Below, one piece after another: positions 63,210-64,000 of a DNA stretch of 64,000 nt. The position numbers and the translations under genes are program-made. Under the pieces are notes generated by a model. It had not been told where the DNA came from and did no database searches. It was given only the letters and a program-made list of their open reading frames with translations. The DNA lies in assembly GCF_002904335.1 (NCBI RefSeq), contig NZ_PPHF01000165.1, positions 1 to 64,000 on the forward strand. The letters run 5' to 3'. Source of the DNA: Amycolatopsis sp. CA-126428 (GTDB lineage Bacteria > Actinomycetota > Actinomycetes > Mycobacteriales > Pseudonocardiaceae). Numbering within the stretch: position 1 is the stretch's first letter; each line of letters opens with the position of its first letter.

Positions 63210-63965
63210 ATGGACAAGACGACGTTGACGGCGCGGGAGGCCGAACGGGACGCCCCCGTTCCGCCGCCGGTGCCCGCGAGTCCGCCGCGGGTCGGCCGGG
63301 CCTGGTGGCGGAAGCCCTGGGTGTTCCCGCTCGCCGTGCTCACAGTGCTCGTGGCGGCGTTCCTGATCGATGAGCTGCCGCCCTATCTGGGACTGGACCC
63401 GTCCAAGGCGAGGATCACGCTCGACGAGGGCTTCCGGCTGCACTACCCGCTGCTGGTCGGGCACATCGCCTGCGGCACGATCGCCCTGGTGACCTTGTGC
63501 CTTCAGGTGTGGCCGTGGTTGCGCCTCAAGCACCCCGCGGTGCACCGGATCAGCGGGCGGCTGTACGTCTTCGCCGGCGTCCTGCCGTCGGCCGTGATGG
63601 CCCTGGTGATCACCCCGGTGGCCGCGGGTGGGTACGTCGGCATCGTCACGCACGCCGTGCTGTGGGTCAGCGCGACCCTCATCGGCTGGCGGAAGATGCG
63701 GCAGCGCCGGGTCCTCGAACACCGGCGGTTCATGTTGTACAGCTTCGCGTTGACGCTGGGAATCCTGTGGGGCCGGGCAACGGTGCTGCTGTGGCCGCTG
63801 CTCCCGGAAGGCACGAACATCAGCATGCTCTTCGAGGTGGCCCGCTGGTTCGGCTGGGTCGTCAACCTCATCCTGGTGCAGTGGTGGCTCGAGCGCACCC
63901 GCCGGCGTCCGGTCCGGACGCCGGCAGCGTCCGTCCCGGCCGCCCGTTCCGGGAATCCGTCGTGA
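63210..63965 (+). CDS. DUF2306-type membrane protein
   Basis: A 251-residue polytopic protein with a 35-residue cytoplasmic leader and six hydrophobic helices. Family-like features are LLVGHIACGTIALVTLCLQV, HRISGRLYVFAGVLPSAVMAL with conserved His/Arg, and a late YSFALTLGILWGRA helix. DUF2306 proteins have no firm function, but conserved His pairs suggest heme or quinone contact. ATG 63210 has GGGAGGAG upstream. The window ends 35 bases later, so its downstream context is unknown. Confidence 0.75.
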   Translation: MDKTTLTAREAERDAPVPPPVPASPPRVGRAWWRKPWVFPLAVLTVLVAAFLIDELPPYLGLDPSKARITLDEGFRLHYPLLVGHIACGTIALVTLCLQVWPWLRLKHPAVHRISGRLYVFAGVLPSAVMALVITPVAAGGYVGIVTHAVLWVSATLIGWRKMRQRRVLEHRRFMLYSFALTLGILWGRATVLLWPLLPEGTNISMLFEVARWFGWVVNLILVQWWLERTRRRPVRTPAASVPAARSGNPS

Positions 63966-64000
63966 CGAGCTGAGCGGAAGACGAGGGCGGGCGCCCGGCG

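Overview
The window is strongly G+C-rich actinobacterial DNA. GTG and TTG starts are frequent, ATGA/GTGA stop-start overlaps are common, and it carries a SARP regulator, three mycothiol-type DinB/maleylpyruvate-isomerase-family proteins and a CsoR copper regulon. Gene content and protein style suggest a filamentous actinomycete of the Pseudonocardiaceae, Amycolatopsis-like; the genus is an inference.

Left flank (about 0-9 kb): cobF (cobalamin pathway), a CsoR-controlled copper export unit (copZ-copA, csoR), a CPBP membrane protease, a DivIVA-like coiled-coil protein, an MgtC-type membrane protein, a mycothiol-type enzyme and a CopC-CopD fusion with a His-rich membrane partner.

First specialised locus (about 9-20 kb): an HxlR-SCP2 regulator, a fused RiPP cyclodehydratase (RRE, E1-like zinc domain and YcaO), a SagB-type azoline dehydrogenase, a NarL-type histidine kinase with a convergent response regulator, an AraC regulator, a 59-residue peptide gene and an unusual protein carrying two complete sensor-kinase units. 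This looks like an azole-forming RiPP (TOMM) locus without a textbook precursor.

Spacer (about 20-24.6 kb): mostly ordinary genes (DUF899, Sua5/YciO, YCII plus an ECF sigma factor) and a second HxlR-SCP2 regulator.

Second specialised locus (about 24.6-52.7 kb): a SARP and a second AraC regulator precede a largely co-directional run: two DUF1702 (UnbL-like) proteins, UnbV, UnbU, a P450, a DUF5987-like protein, a GMC oxidoreductase, a CxxC AhpD-like protein, a mycothiol-type enzyme, an enediyne-type iterative PKS (KS-AT-ACP-KR-DH-PPTase), its hotdog thioesterase, a flavin reductase, an NAD-dependent reductase, acyl-CoA carboxylase beta and epsilon subunits, several small unknown proteins, an FAD oxidoreductase, a second AhpD-like protein and a second NarL-type response regulator. 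The PKSE, TE and UnbL/V/U set is the diagnostic enediyne cassette. The surrounding genes make this a divergent enediyne or enediyne-like polyene pathway.

Tailoring and export flank (about 52.8-64 kb): a 14-TM MFS exporter; a minus-strand operon with a glycosyltransferase, a secreted BBE-type flavin oxidase, a putative sugar O-methyltransferase and an NDP-sugar-type reductase; a StrG-like dioxygenase; a P450-alcohol dehydrogenase pair; and a DUF2306 membrane protein. No deoxysugar nucleotide pathway is visible, so the sugar donor would have to come from elsewhere. The AraC, response-regulator and HxlR-SCP2 genes each occur as paralogous pairs split between the two loci, which suggests shared or duplicated control.
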